Shown in pieces: positions 18,445-28,362 of a DNA stretch of 64,000 nucleotides; position 1 is the stretch's first letter; each line of letters begins with the position of its first letter. Source of the stretch: Scleroderma bovista (taxonomy: Eukaryota > Basidiomycota > Agaricomycetes > Boletales > Sclerodermataceae); NCBI GenBank assembly GCA_037178675.1, contig JAYMGJ010000082.1, positions 1 through 64,000 of the forward strand, written 5' to 3'. Both the position numbers and the translations under genes were made by a program. The notes below the pieces were generated by a model. It was not told the DNA's origin. It saw only the letters and a list, made by a program, of their open reading frames with translations, and did no database searches.

Positions 18445-20541
18445 TGTCACACACCAAACAGGTTTGGTACAGTGAACATGGAAGATAACACCTATATCGA
18501 ATGATCCTTATGCAAAGGATAAGCATGACAGACCCTCATCATAGCCATCTATCACACAAGAAGACTATCCTGGAACAAGAGATGAATGCCAACGTCTGGC
18601 AGTCATCCCTCGCACAAGAACTGCCAAGAAGCAGAAGAAACTGAAGGAATAACATCAATTGTATGAGAAAGGAATGCACACATCTGCAGTCCAACTCCCA
18701 TACCAGAACGATCAAAGAAGCCGAAGAATTGATGGAGAAATGAAGGAGAAAGAGAAGAAATGATTTTTAGTGCCCAAATGTCATTTTTAGGCACCCAGTG
18801 CCAGCATTCCGATATTTTGAATAGCTCCATCGTTTCTAAAGCTATCAGGCACGTGACTATGCTGTCAGAGAGCCTAGAACATGGTCTATCTGCCTGTCAA
18901 GTTCCGACACAAATCTGTTCATTTCCCATGGAGATATTCCCCCTGCAATCCAGACATTCACTTCATCGCTCACTATGGAGTCTGTATTTTCTCTGGATCA
19001 TTTCTCCGCTATTGCTGCAGATCTCCACTATGTCCTGCTCTTAGGACAGCCTCTCCCAGAGTTCCCGTGCACTGCCTGGCACATATCTTCCCAGCCTGTT
19101 CCTTCAGTCCCTCTTGTTCTTGGTCAGCGTGTTCTCCTCGTCAGTCCTGCATCAAGGACATACTTTGGTCATCTTAGGTCTATTGTCAAGCTTGAGAAGT
19201 CTTCTCTGGTCATCTCTGTGTCCCCTGAGCCCCCAGCCTATGGTCCCTTCCTCCCAGATACTTGCCATGTCCATCTTCCTCTGTCATTCGTCTCACTTCC
19301 CTGGATGCATCGAATTCAATACTCTATCCGCTTCCCCACTTTCAGATGACATCCCCCAGCACCATGACAGTTATGCCCCCACTTTATAGTGCTATTAGGA
19401 AGAAGAACCCTCTCTTGTTCTTTCCCAGAAGAGAGCTTGTCAAGGGAGCCCATGGTTGCGCTTCAGTGGCGCTAGAACACATGCACTATACCTTAGTGTA
19501 TGCTGACCCCCCAAAAGACCTCTGGACCCCTGGTACCCTTCTTGTGGCTGTTTTGTCTTGGATCAATCCCCCTGTTTATCTCAGATCTTCCCCATTGTTG
19601 TCCCATCAAATTCCTGATGGTACACAGCCCCCCATCAAACTTCTTAGGCTGTGCATCAATGACTCCTTCTGCTGTGCAGTGACTCATCCCTTGCTTACTG
19701 ATGCTCTATTGTCATCAGTATTACTCTATCCCTTTCGCATTTTTGGTATATTACTCAGCTGATGACTCACTCCCTTACCAATCAATCTTGTCATGCAGCT
19801 TACTCATTCCTTTACTCAGCAGCTTATTCATGCTCCCTATGCTTACTCATTCCTGCTTATCCCTTGCTTACTGATCACTTACAAACCCCTTACAAAGCTC
19901 TTACCAGTCCCTTACCAATCCTTGACGAATTCTGCTTACTCCCTTCTCTTTTTGTACTTTAATGCTGTGCCCCCCCATGTATTTAAACCCCTGGGCTCAG
20001 CCCAGTGAGGAGAGACCCAATTGCACGAAATTATCCCTCTCTCAGACTCTCTCAATCAGTATCCCTTCAGTCCTTGAGTCCTTGTAGGCTTCAGTGAAGG
20101 TCTAAAGGCTCAATATTGTCAAGTTTATCCAAGTTATTCAAGATCTATTCTTTTTACTAGGCTCAAGCGGAGTCTAGGCTTCATACCAGTCTATCTTCCT
20201 TGCCTCTGGACATCAGAGGCATCCCTGCCCCTTTGCTGCACCAACCTCTAGGTGTAGTATCGCTACTTCAGTCTCTGTCAGCCCAATCCTCGCTTTGACA
20301 CTTCCTAGGCTTTAGGAAGAGTCCAGACCCCTATCCCCTTCGTCATCTATTGCTCCTGTACCCCAGGAGTATCCTGCATCATCATCTGCATCACCCTGTT
20401 GGTGTAGATCCCCTTCCCCCCTCCTCAGCACAACCTCTCTGGACACCACGGAGGTAAACCACCACTCACACATTTTTGTAGTCCTTTGTTGGTGTTGTGT
20501 TTGGGTTATTACTCCGACCCAAATCCACACTTTGACTCACA
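18445..20541 (+). mobile_element. 2.1-kb solo LTR (copy 1) of the long-LTR gypsy family
   Basis: It begins TGTCACACACC and ends TTTGACTCACA. It matches the LTRs at 22242 and 31961 over its whole length. It is flanked by CCGT (18441-18444) and CCAT (20542-20545), which differ by one CpG transition and fit a 4-bp target duplication. Removing the LTR and one duplication restores the LINE reading frame. Compared with the other copies it has lost many CpGs (gcgccc to gtgccc or gcaccc, and similar). Short ORFs inside it are shared only because the copies are homologous. Confidence 0.93.
19980..20005 (+). promoter_or_regulatory. LTR core promoter, copy 1
   Basis: The TATA-like TATTTAAA (19980-19987) is followed within a few bases by the palindrome CTGGGCTCAGCCCAG. 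The same arrangement is present in the other two LTR copies. Confidence 0.55.
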
Positions 20542-20938
20542 CCATTCCATTAAGTCAGTTAATTTCCTGTGAGTTTCCTCGAATGATTTTCCCACTATGA
20601 CTAGGACAGTGTCGTCTATGAAGGCTAGTGCAGATTCTCCTTTTTCCTTCTTTGCTATGTCTACTAGGTCTGAGTTGTAGATCACGTAGAGCAGCATGGA
20701 CAACAGGTCTCCTTGTCCGATACCATTTCTTATCTGGAACCATTCTGATTCAAAGTCATCAAACCTCAACTTAGTTTTCCTGTTCTCCAGTAGGTGACCT
20801 GTGAAACCAACTATTTCGGGGGGGAGGCATCGTTTCTTCATGTTGTGTAGGAGCTGATCTGTGACTGCATTGGGAAATGCACCTTCCATCAGGAAAATGG
20901 GGAGGAGCTGACATGACCAGCTAGACCTTACAACCACA

Positions 20939-21310
20939 TGTCAACATGATATAGATGGATAATTACTTAGATGCAATTATCTACAAATATCTTTTCATCA
21001 TTCAGGTAGTGGCAGAAAGGTGTGTTGAAGTCGCACGTGCACCTGGCGTAAACTGTCAATGAAGTGTGCACAAGACTGCAACCCATATTAGTGTAGACTT
21101 AGTAATAGTCCTCTTTAGACTAGATGTTACATGTCACACATCACACGTCACAGTCACGCATCACACTATTTGTTGTATATAAACAGTGTTCATCGCTTAT
21201 ATAATATAACAGCTCTTAACCAGCTACCGCTACCATCTCTGGTTGTGCACTCCACCCAACAGGTGAGTTGAAGTAGCAGTTCCTCTATGTATATAGGTAT
21301 TGCTTCAACA
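20939..21310 (+). repeat. Copia 5' LTR
   Basis: It has TG..CA ends and is 372 bp long, immediately followed by a Copia-type half-tRNA primer-binding site. Its left edge abuts the LINE RT sequence (flank ccaca). Confidence 0.8.
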
Positions 21311-21693
21311 GGTTATGAACCCTGTGAGCGCACTGTGTGCAGCAATGCACCAGGCAGCGCTCCAGCTCCCTGAGTGTCACTTTAACTAGCTTGATGCTGT
21401 GGACCACAGTGAGCTCCTAGCTGAGCCCCAGCACAGCCACAAGGTGAAGTCGGTTGACAACTTGTGCCAGACAGTGAGCTCCTAGTTGAGCACCTGTATT
21501 GCCCCAGGCGAAGTTCGTCAATGACTTGCACCAACCATGGTGAACATCATCGACGACTTGCGCTGGCATGACCTAGTCATGAGTTAGCTGTTGACAGAAG
21601 TGCTTTCACTAGCACTCAGGTGTTTCTTCTTTTCTTGCTTGTCCGTTGTCGCATTCACTTGCTGACTTCATTGACTCCCAACAGAACATCACC

Positions 21694-22241
21694 ATGTCCA
21701 GCACTCTCAACAAGATGGTTCCCATGTTCACTGGCTCCAACTGGCAGCAGTGGCATACCTCTATGCAGGCCTACCTTTGGGCACAAGGCCAATGGTACAT
21801 TTATTTGACGATGCAACCCGCTGACAGCCATGACAACCAAAAGGAGTGGGATGACAACACTGAGAGAGCACTCGGTAATATCACCTTGCGCCTCGCCCCC
21901 TCTATCCAGGTCGCTGTCTCGAATCTTGATAGCGTAAAGGATGTCTGGGACCACCTAAAGAAGAACTTCGGTGCCCCAAGTATTGGCTCTGCCTATGCTG
22001 AGCTTAGCAAGCTCCTGGCGACTACCATCCCCGCTGGCTCCCATCCCGCTCTGGCTATCACCAAAGTGCTTAGCCACTTTGCTTATCCCAAGGACACCGG
22101 CTTCGAGTTCCCTGCCCCCGTGCAGGCTATGATTATCCTCTGCAAGCTCCCTCCTACTATGGAGGTTGTAGCTCAAATTCTCAGCCAGATGTCGCCCGAT
22201 GAGATTAAGAACCTCAAGCCCAATGGGATCGTCAAGGCCGC
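21694..22241 (+). pseudogene. gag: Copia Gag, N-terminal fragment
   Basis: ATG at 21694 opens a frame typical of Copia Gag: an LTGSNW-type start (MFTGSNWQQWHTSMQAYLW), then NITLRLAPSIQ, VKDVWDHLKKNFG and LCKLPPTMEVVAQIL. It is broken at 22241 by the inserted LTR, after which the apparent ORF reads a few LTR codons. The C-terminal zinc knuckle is missing. Confidence 0.85.
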
Positions 22242-24342
22242 TGTCACGCACCAAACAGGTTTGGTACAGTGAACATGGAAGATAACACCTATATTGAATG
22301 ATCCTTATGCGAAGGATAAGCATGACGGACCCTCATCGTAGCCATCTATCGCACAAGACGACTATCCTGATGCGAGAGATGAATGCCAATGCAGACAGTC
22401 ATCTATCGCACGAGAACCGCCAAGAAGCAGAAGAAACTGAAGGAATAATGTCAATTGTGGTATGAGAAAGGAATGCACACGTCTGCAGTCCAACTCCCAT
22501 ACCAGAACGATCAAAGAAGCCGAAGAATTGATGGAGAAACGAAGGAGAAAGAGAAGAAATGATTTTTAGCGCCCAAATGTCATTTTTAGGCGCCCAGTGC
22601 CAGCATTCCGATATTTTGAATAGCTCTGTCGTTTCTGAAGCTATCAGGCACGTGACTATACCGTCAGAAAGCCTAGAGCGTGGTCTATCTGCCTGTCAAG
22701 TTCCAACGCAAATCTGTTCATCTCCCACGGAGATATTCCCCCCGCAATCCAGACATTCGCTTCATCGCTCACTATGGAGTCCGTATTTTCTCTGGATCAT
22801 TTCTCCGCTATTGCTGCAGATCTCCACTATGTCCTGCTCTTAGGACAGCCTCTCCCAGAGTTCCCGTGCACTGCCTGGCACATATCTTCCCAGCCTGCTC
22901 CCTCAGTCCCTCTCGTTCTCGGTCAGCGCGTTCTCCTTGTCAGTCCTGCGTCAAGGACGTACTTTGGTCATCTTAGGTCTATTGTCAAGCTTGAGAAGTC
23001 TTCTCTGGTCGTCTCTGTGTCCCCTGAGCCCTCAGCCTATGGTCCCTTCCTCCCAGATACTTGCCATGTCCATCTTCCTCTGTCGTTCGTCTCGCTTCCC
23101 TGGATGCGTCAAATTCAATACTCTATCCGCTTCCCTACTTTCAGACGACGTCCCCCAGCACCATGACAGTTATTCCCCCCACTTTATAGTGCTATTAGGA
23201 AGAAGAACCCTCTCTTGTTCTTTCCCAGAAGAGAGCTTGTCAAGGGAGCCCATGGTTGCGCTTCAGTGGCGCTAGAACACATGCACTATACTTTAGTGTA
23301 TGCTGACCCCCCAAAAAGACCTCTGGACCCCTGGTACCCTTCTTGTGGCTGTTTTGTCTCGGATCAATCCCCCTATTAATCCCAGATCTTCCCCATTGTT
23401 GTCCCATCAAATTCCTGATGGTACACAGCCCCCCATCAAACTTCTTAGGCTGTGCATCAATGACTCCTTCTGCTGTGCAGTGACTCATCCCTTGCTTACT
23501 GATGCTCTCTTGTCATCAGTATTACTCTATCCCTTTCGCATTTTTGGTATATTACTCAGCTGATGACTCACTCCCTTACCAATCAATCTTGTCATGCAGC
23601 TTACTCATTCCTTTACTCAGCAGCTTATTCATGCTTCCTATGCTTACTCATTCCTGCTTATCCCTTGCTTACTGATCGCTTACAAACCTCTTACAAAGCT
23701 CTTACCAATCCCTTACCAATCCTTGACAAATTCTGCTTACTCCCTTCTCTTTTTGTACTTTAATGCTGTGCCCCCCCATGTATTTAAACCCCTGGGCTCA
23801 GCCCAGTGAAAGAGACCGAATTGCACGAAATTATCCCTCTCTCAGACTCTCTCAGTCAGTATCCCCTCAGCTCTTTGAGTCTTGTAGGCTTCAGTGAAGG
23901 TCTAAAGGCTCAATATTGTCAAGTTTATCCAAGTTATTCAAGATCTATTCTTTATACTAGGCTCAAGCGGAGTCTAGGCTTCATACCAGTCAATCTTCCT
24001 CGCCTCTGGACATCAGAGGCATCCCTGCCCCTTTGCTGCATCAATCTCTAGGTGTAGTATCGCTGTTTCAGTCTCAGTCTACCCAATCCCCGCTTTGACA
24101 CTTCCTAGGCTTTAGGAAGAGTCCAGACCCCTATCCCCTTCGTCTTCTATTACTCCTGTACCCCAGGAGTATCCTGCATCATCGTCTGCATCACCCTGTT
24201 GGTGTAGATCCCCTTCCCCCCTCCTCAGCATATCCTCTCTGGACACCGCGGAGGTAAACCACCACTCACACATTTTTCGTAGTCCTTTGTTGGTGTTGTG
24301 TTTGGGTTATTACTCCGACCCAAATCCACACTTTGACTCACA
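22242..24342 (+). repeat. 5' LTR (copy 2) of the long-LTR element
   Basis: It begins TGTCACGCACC, ends TTTGACTCACA and is 2101 bp long. TATTTAAA lies at 23781-23788 with the palindrome at 23792-23806. It is very similar to copy 3 up to about 34885; the differences seen near the start are CpG transitions. Confidence 0.93.
23781..23806 (+). promoter_or_regulatory. LTR core promoter, copy 2
   Basis: TATTTAAA is followed by the palindrome CTGGGCTCAGCCCAG. This is the only copy placed to transcribe the adjacent gag-pol. The transcription start is inferred to lie about 25-30 nt downstream. Confidence 0.55.
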
Positions 24343-24344
24343 TC

Positions 24345-24361
24345 TGGAGCCCACCGCGAGG
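24345..24361 (+). promoter_or_regulatory. Primer-binding site of the long-LTR element
   Basis: Two bases after the LTR is TGGAGCCCACCGCGAG. It has the layout of a tRNA 3'-end complement: TGG (CCA), A (discriminator), GCCCACC (7-bp acceptor strand) and GCGAG (T-stem strand, a common eukaryotic T stem). The tRNA isotype could not be identified by eye. Confidence 0.7.
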
Positions 24362-24440
24362 GGTGGTTATTTCTGGATAGGATTGCGCTTATTCCTCCTC
24401 ATCATCGCTATTACTGCTCCTTGGATCCCTCCCTGCTTCG

Positions 24441-27400
24441 TTGCTGTCATCCTCCTGGTCTCCTACTTCGCCCTCTTCATCTATAGGAACCCCTTTGACT
24501 ATCTCTGACTCAAACCTGACCTCTTTACCTGCTGGTCCATCATCTCCTCCTCGTACCCCCCCTATTTCCGCTATATCGCTCTCGAATAACTCTGTGCCTT
24601 CTTCCCTGTCTGGCACATCGTCATCCTCATCTATACCAACCCCTGAGTCCCTTCTTGGGTCGACTCTAGCCTCTACTGCCTCTGTATCCATCCCCGCTTC
24701 ATCTGTTTCCCCACCCGCTGTTACTATGTCTGCACCTGCTACCCTCCCATCCGTCCTTACTCTCCCTCTTCTTGGGATGAAGTCTGCCCCTGAACTCTTC
24801 AGAGGTGACCACTCTCAGATTAGGACCTTCCTAGACCACTATGAACGCCTCTGTGCCCTGCACAACGTTGTCGACGATCAGGAGAAGGTTGACTCTATTC
24901 TCCGCTACTGCTCTACTAGAGTCCAAGAGATCATTGAAGGCATGACTCACTTCCATGTTCCCAACTGGGATGAGCTCAAGAACGACCTCCTGAAGCACTT
25001 TGATGCTGATCTTTCCGATGAGAGATTTTATGAGCAAGATTTGAAGAACTTTGTCAAGGGTGCAATGCGTGCTCCCATTCTATCCCTCCATGACTTCAGA
25101 GCCTATAACAGAGACTTTATCCATATTGGAGGATGGTTAAGGAACAAGGGAAAGATCACCAAAGAAGACTACAACCGCTACTTCTGGGCTGGACTACCCC
25201 TTTCCTTCTGTCTCAAAGTCGACTCTCGTCTTATCCTCAAAGACCCTGACTTGGATGTCTCTATCCCCTACTCCTACTCTGATGTCTGCAAGGCTGCCGA
25301 AGAACTCCTTCGTAGGGATCGCTTTGATGCTGAGTACTTGGAACGTCTTGGTGTTGAAGAGAAAGAGAATATTCCCCTTCCCCGCTCTGACCCCAGGTCT
25401 GATCCTGTTCGTCCGCTTTTGTCTCCTCTGGATGCTAGGACCGCTTTGCAAGGATTGGATAAAGCTGGAACCACTGCTCAGAAGCAGGATGAGGTGGAAA
25501 ATCTCATCAAGAAGATGTCCCAGATGACTCTCTCCGATCCCAACTATGCACTTTACTACTATCGTGCCATCAAGCTGGACCCCGATGCCAGCAGAGTTAT
25601 CTCCCCTCCTGCTCTTAATTCTCAATCATCTACTCCTGCCACCTCTGCTCCTACTCGTCCTGATGCTGCTCCTCGTCCTCCTGCTCGCCCTCCCATTACT
25701 TGCTATGGATGTGGTGTTGAGGGCCATGGTGTAAATGGTTGCGATAAGATCAATGATCTTGTTGCCAAAGGCTTATTTGCTAGGGATGATGCTCGTCGTG
25801 TCACTCTCCCTAATGGCCAGTATATCCCCAGGACTCGAGATGAGACTATCATGCAAGCCTATGAGCGTCACGCTGCTGCTGCCAGACCTGCTAGCACTGT
25901 CCGCTTTGTTACTCATGCCGAAGAAGAAGAAGTCTTGGAGTCTGGAATCTGTGAACTGGAAGAAGAAGAGCCTCTGGTCGCTGCTGTCGATCGTGCTCCT
26001 AGAGTTACTAAGGAGAAAAGGAAAGCTGCCTTTGAAGGTGTCATCATTCCCCCTCATGGTAAAGGCAAAGGAAAGGAGAATCAAGCCCCCGCTTTCACAC
26101 CAGTTCCTGCACCTAAGCCCATCCCATCGACTCCTGCTCCCATTCCCATGCCAGTTCCCATCGATGTTCATACTCATGTCTTTGATGGCTCAAATGATGA
26201 TGCTATCATGCAAGATGACACTCTGCCTATCAGATCTTCGCACCCCAATGTGGACTCTTCTGAGAAGAAGAAGCCTAAGCCTGCTACTGCTATGTCTTCA
26301 CCTCTCTCCCAGAATACCAGTGCCAAGTCTATTGTGGATCGCATTCTTGCTACCCCTCTCACTTTGTCTGTTGGAGAAGCTATTGGCTCGTCGAAGGATG
26401 TTTCTCAGCATCTCCAGGATCTTATTAGAGTCAAGAGGCAGGCTCTCCCCTTCGTCAAGCACGTCCAAGGAACTCCTCCTGCTGCTGCCTATATGTGTCT
26501 CACTTCTAGTCCCCTCATTACTATCAATCTCCACTGCAATGACCAACCAGTGAAGGCCGTCATCGATTCAGGCTCTACTCTCAATGTCGTCAAAGCCAGT
26601 ATTGCCAAGTCTGTCATCAAGATGCCTATTGATACCTCCCATTCTATGGTCATGAGAGATGCCAATGGTGGTACCTCCAAGCTCATCAGTCTCATTCAGA
26701 ATGTCCCTCTCTTCTGTGGAGCTGCTCAGACCTGGACCAATCTCTTTGTCTCCCCTGATAATGACTCTGGCTTTGATCTCCTCCTTGGTCGCCCCTGGGC
26801 CCATGGAAACTCGGTTAGCATTGTTGAAAGAGACTCTGGAACCTATATCATCTTTGGAGCTGACTCCAACCATCCATTGGAGATGTGTGCTGTTGATGCA
26901 CATGCTGCTACTCACTCTGGAACTGTATTAATGGCTACTCTTGAGCCAGACAGCGAGATGGAAGAAGAATCTGCTGCTCCATATTCATCCCCCCATGATC
27001 CTGCGACTCTGGATATTCTTTCAGATCATTTACTGGACCTTTCTGATGCTCCTGATGCCAATCCCCCCTCATCTGAGACTGCTCTTCCTATACTGTTTTC
27101 GCCTCCTGGTTCTCCTATAATGCCACCTGGTCCAGTGCGCTACGTCTCTCCAGCTCATATATCCCCTCCACTCTCTCAGTCTTCATCCCCCATGTCTTCT
27201 GTGCTCCGCGAGTATAATCCTCCATCTCCTGACCCCAATTTCTCTGCAAATGAAGCTCTTCAAAGGATTATTGAACAGATTGAGACTCCTGGAAATACTG
27301 CAGCTGCTGAAGAACACCCTGTTATCGCTCGCATCTGTGCTAGGATTCATGAACAAGAGGGTCACTCCTTCCTTGACAGAATGCTATTGACTACTAGTCG

Positions 27401-28325
27401 ATTGGTACCTCTCTCAGGCCTCAATCTTGAGACCTGCTACGCTCTCCCTGCTCAAGAAGGTGTTGACGAATTTGGAACTCCTTACCAGGATTATCTCATC
27501 CTGCACACTCGTATGGACATCATCAGCGAAGAGTCTATAACCAATCCTACTGGCATAGTTGTGCAATTTGGGACTGCCTATACTCGATTCTATCCCCATC
27601 CCCCTTTCTTGACTATGAATCTAGATTTCCCCCTTGTCACCAGTGAAGCTCCTGATCCCCCTTCATCGCCTCCTGCTGAACTGCCCACTTGCAATGGAAC
27701 ATCTTCTCCTTCAGTCCCTGATCCACTGTCATCGCATCCTACTTCTCCTGGATCTCCTCCTCCTGTTCCTACCAGTGCACTTGCCAACCAGTCTCCTACT
27801 CTCGATGAAGCTCTCCGTGTTGTTGCCAGGCATATTGAAGCTGTCAGTGACAATGCTGTTGAGCCACTTCACCCTGCTATTGCCTATCTCTGTGCCCAGA
27901 TTCGTGAGGAAGAGAGACGCTCCATGCTTAACCTTTTGATCTACTTGCATGCTCATATGGACAATTCTAATGCTGAAGAACCTACTGCTCAAGCTCCAGA
28001 GCCCCCTGTCTCATCCAGTAACAATGATCCTCCTCCATCATATTCTGCTGACTCTGTACCTGCTCCTGCCACCGATCCTACTCCCCCTATCCTTGTATTC
28101 ACTTTGGAAGAAGAAGAGCAGACTACTCTCCTATCGACTCATGATTTCCCCATCTCTGGACTGCAACTTCTTGTCGCTGCTGTTGATCAGGTTACCCAGG
28201 ATGCCCATCCTACTCCATCCCCAGCTGTCATCTCTAATGACAATACTCCATCATCTCCCGAGGATGACTCTTCACTCCTCTTATGCCCTGCTGAAGTCAA
28301 CTATCTTGTCAATTTATTTCGCTGA
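24441..28325 (+). CDS. gag: ORF1: Gag-protease with a C-terminal extension containing a duplicated domain
   Basis: An uninterrupted 1294-aa frame; a start at the later ATG 24727 is possible. The first 95 residues are Ser/Pro-rich. A capsid-like region follows (ELFRGDHSQIRTFLDHYERL, FDADLSDERFYEQDL). A zinc knuckle CX2CX4HX4C (CYGCGVEGHGVNGC) is near residue 425, followed by acidic and Pro-rich linkers. An aspartic protease (AVIDSGSTLNVVKAS ... DLLLGRPW) is near residues 700-800. The remaining 480 residues are Pro/Ser-rich and contain two related helical segments: EALQRIIEQIE...HPVIARICARI and EALRVVARHIE...HPAIAYLCAQI. No database family is known to me for this segment. The frame is intact. 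Confidence 0.9.
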   Translation: MLSSSWSPTSPSSSIGTPLTISDSNLTSLPAGPSSPPRTPPISAISLSNNSVPSSLSGTSSSSSIPTPESLLGSTLASTASVSIPASSVSPPAVTMSAPATLPSVLTLPLLGMKSAPELFRGDHSQIRTFLDHYERLCALHNVVDDQEKVDSILRYCSTRVQEIIEGMTHFHVPNWDELKNDLLKHFDADLSDERFYEQDLKNFVKGAMRAPILSLHDFRAYNRDFIHIGGWLRNKGKITKEDYNRYFWAGLPLSFCLKVDSRLILKDPDLDVSIPYSYSDVCKAAEELLRRDRFDAEYLERLGVEEKENIPLPRSDPRSDPVRPLLSPLDARTALQGLDKAGTTAQKQDEVENLIKKMSQMTLSDPNYALYYYRAIKLDPDASRVISPPALNSQSSTPATSAPTRPDAAPRPPARPPITCYGCGVEGHGVNGCDKINDLVAKGLFARDDARRVTLPNGQYIPRTRDETIMQAYERHAAAARPASTVRFVTHAEEEEVLESGICELEEEEPLVAAVDRAPRVTKEKRKAAFEGVIIPPHGKGKGKENQAPAFTPVPAPKPIPSTPAPIPMPVPIDVHTHVFDGSNDDAIMQDDTLPIRSSHPNVDSSEKKKPKPATAMSSPLSQNTSAKSIVDRILATPLTLSVGEAIGSSKDVSQHLQDLIRVKRQALPFVKHVQGTPPAAAYMCLTSSPLITINLHCNDQPVKAVIDSGSTLNVVKASIAKSVIKMPIDTSHSMVMRDANGGTSKLISLIQNVPLFCGAAQTWTNLFVSPDNDSGFDLLLGRPWAHGNSVSIVERDSGTYIIFGADSNHPLEMCAVDAHAATHSGTVLMATLEPDSEMEEESAAPYSSPHDPATLDILSDHLLDLSDAPDANPPSSETALPILFSPPGSPIMPPGPVRYVSPAHISPPLSQSSSPMSSVLREYNPPSPDPNFSANEALQRIIEQIETPGNTAAAEEHPVIARICARIHEQEGHSFLDRMLLTTSRLVPLSGLNLETCYALPAQEGVDEFGTPYQDYLILHTRMDIISEESITNPTGIVVQFGTAYTRFYPHPPFLTMNLDFPLVTSEAPDPPSSPPAELPTCNGTSSPSVPDPLSSHPTSPGSPPPVPTSALANQSPTLDEALRVVARHIEAVSDNAVEPLHPAIAYLCAQIREEERRSMLNLLIYLHAHMDNSNAEEPTAQAPEPPVSSSNNDPPPSYSADSVPAPATDPTPPILVFTLEEEEQTTLLSTHDFPISGLQLLVAAVDQVTQDAHPTPSPAVISNDNTPSSPEDDSSLLLCPAEVNYLVNLFR

Positions 28326-28362
28326 ACTACTATGCTTGCCCTCATGTACGCCTTTGCTTACT

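Larger units (their letters stand above)
16786..20938 (-). pseudogene. LINE (non-LTR retrotransposon) with RT and RNase H, decayed and interrupted
   Basis: The RT part lies at 20938-20542 (GIGQGD, FIDDT). It is interrupted by a 2.1-kb LTR (18445-20541) and continues at 18444 with GGRYEWLADHNSRF, the usual post-palm region. RNase H follows (FTDGSCTDGLIGAS, FEAEVVGL, VEGNKVADREAK), then a terminal zinc motif CLQCGNSTPEMVHHLLFTC. Defects: TGA at 17349-17351 in an otherwise open frame (CGA to TGA would explain it); a frameshift at a G5 run (16937-16941) before the zinc motif; and loss of everything upstream of the RT fingers, where a Copia LTR begins at 20939. The presence of RNase H places it in an I/Tad-like clade (inference). 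Confidence 0.88.
20939..22241 (+). mobile_element. Truncated Ty1/Copia element: 5' LTR, primer site and gag N-terminus
   Basis: The LTR 20939-21310 (TGTCAACATG ... TTCAACA, 372 bp) has a TATA-like box near 21174. Directly after it is GGTTATGAACCC (21311-21322), the form of Copia primer site that pairs with the anticodon region of initiator tRNA-Met. The leader to 21693 contains a near-duplicate of gtgagctcctag(c/t)tgagc. Gag begins at 21694. The element is cut at 22241 by the long-LTR gypsy element; no protease, integrase or RT remains. Confidence 0.85.

Noticed and set aside
18760..19762. Overlapping 90-166 aa ORFs repeated in the three 2.1-kb LTRs
   Set aside because: They recur only because the LTR copies are homologous; several frames overlap, composition is not protein-like, and they differ freely between copies.
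25735..26553. 272-aa plus-strand ORF inside ORF1
   Set aside because: It is a Leu-rich shadow frame of the Gag-protease reading frame.
27949..28362. N-terminal extension of ORF2 into ORF1
   Set aside because: The sequence is a shadow of the Pro/Ser-rich ORF1 tail; the first sensible residues follow the ORF1 stop.
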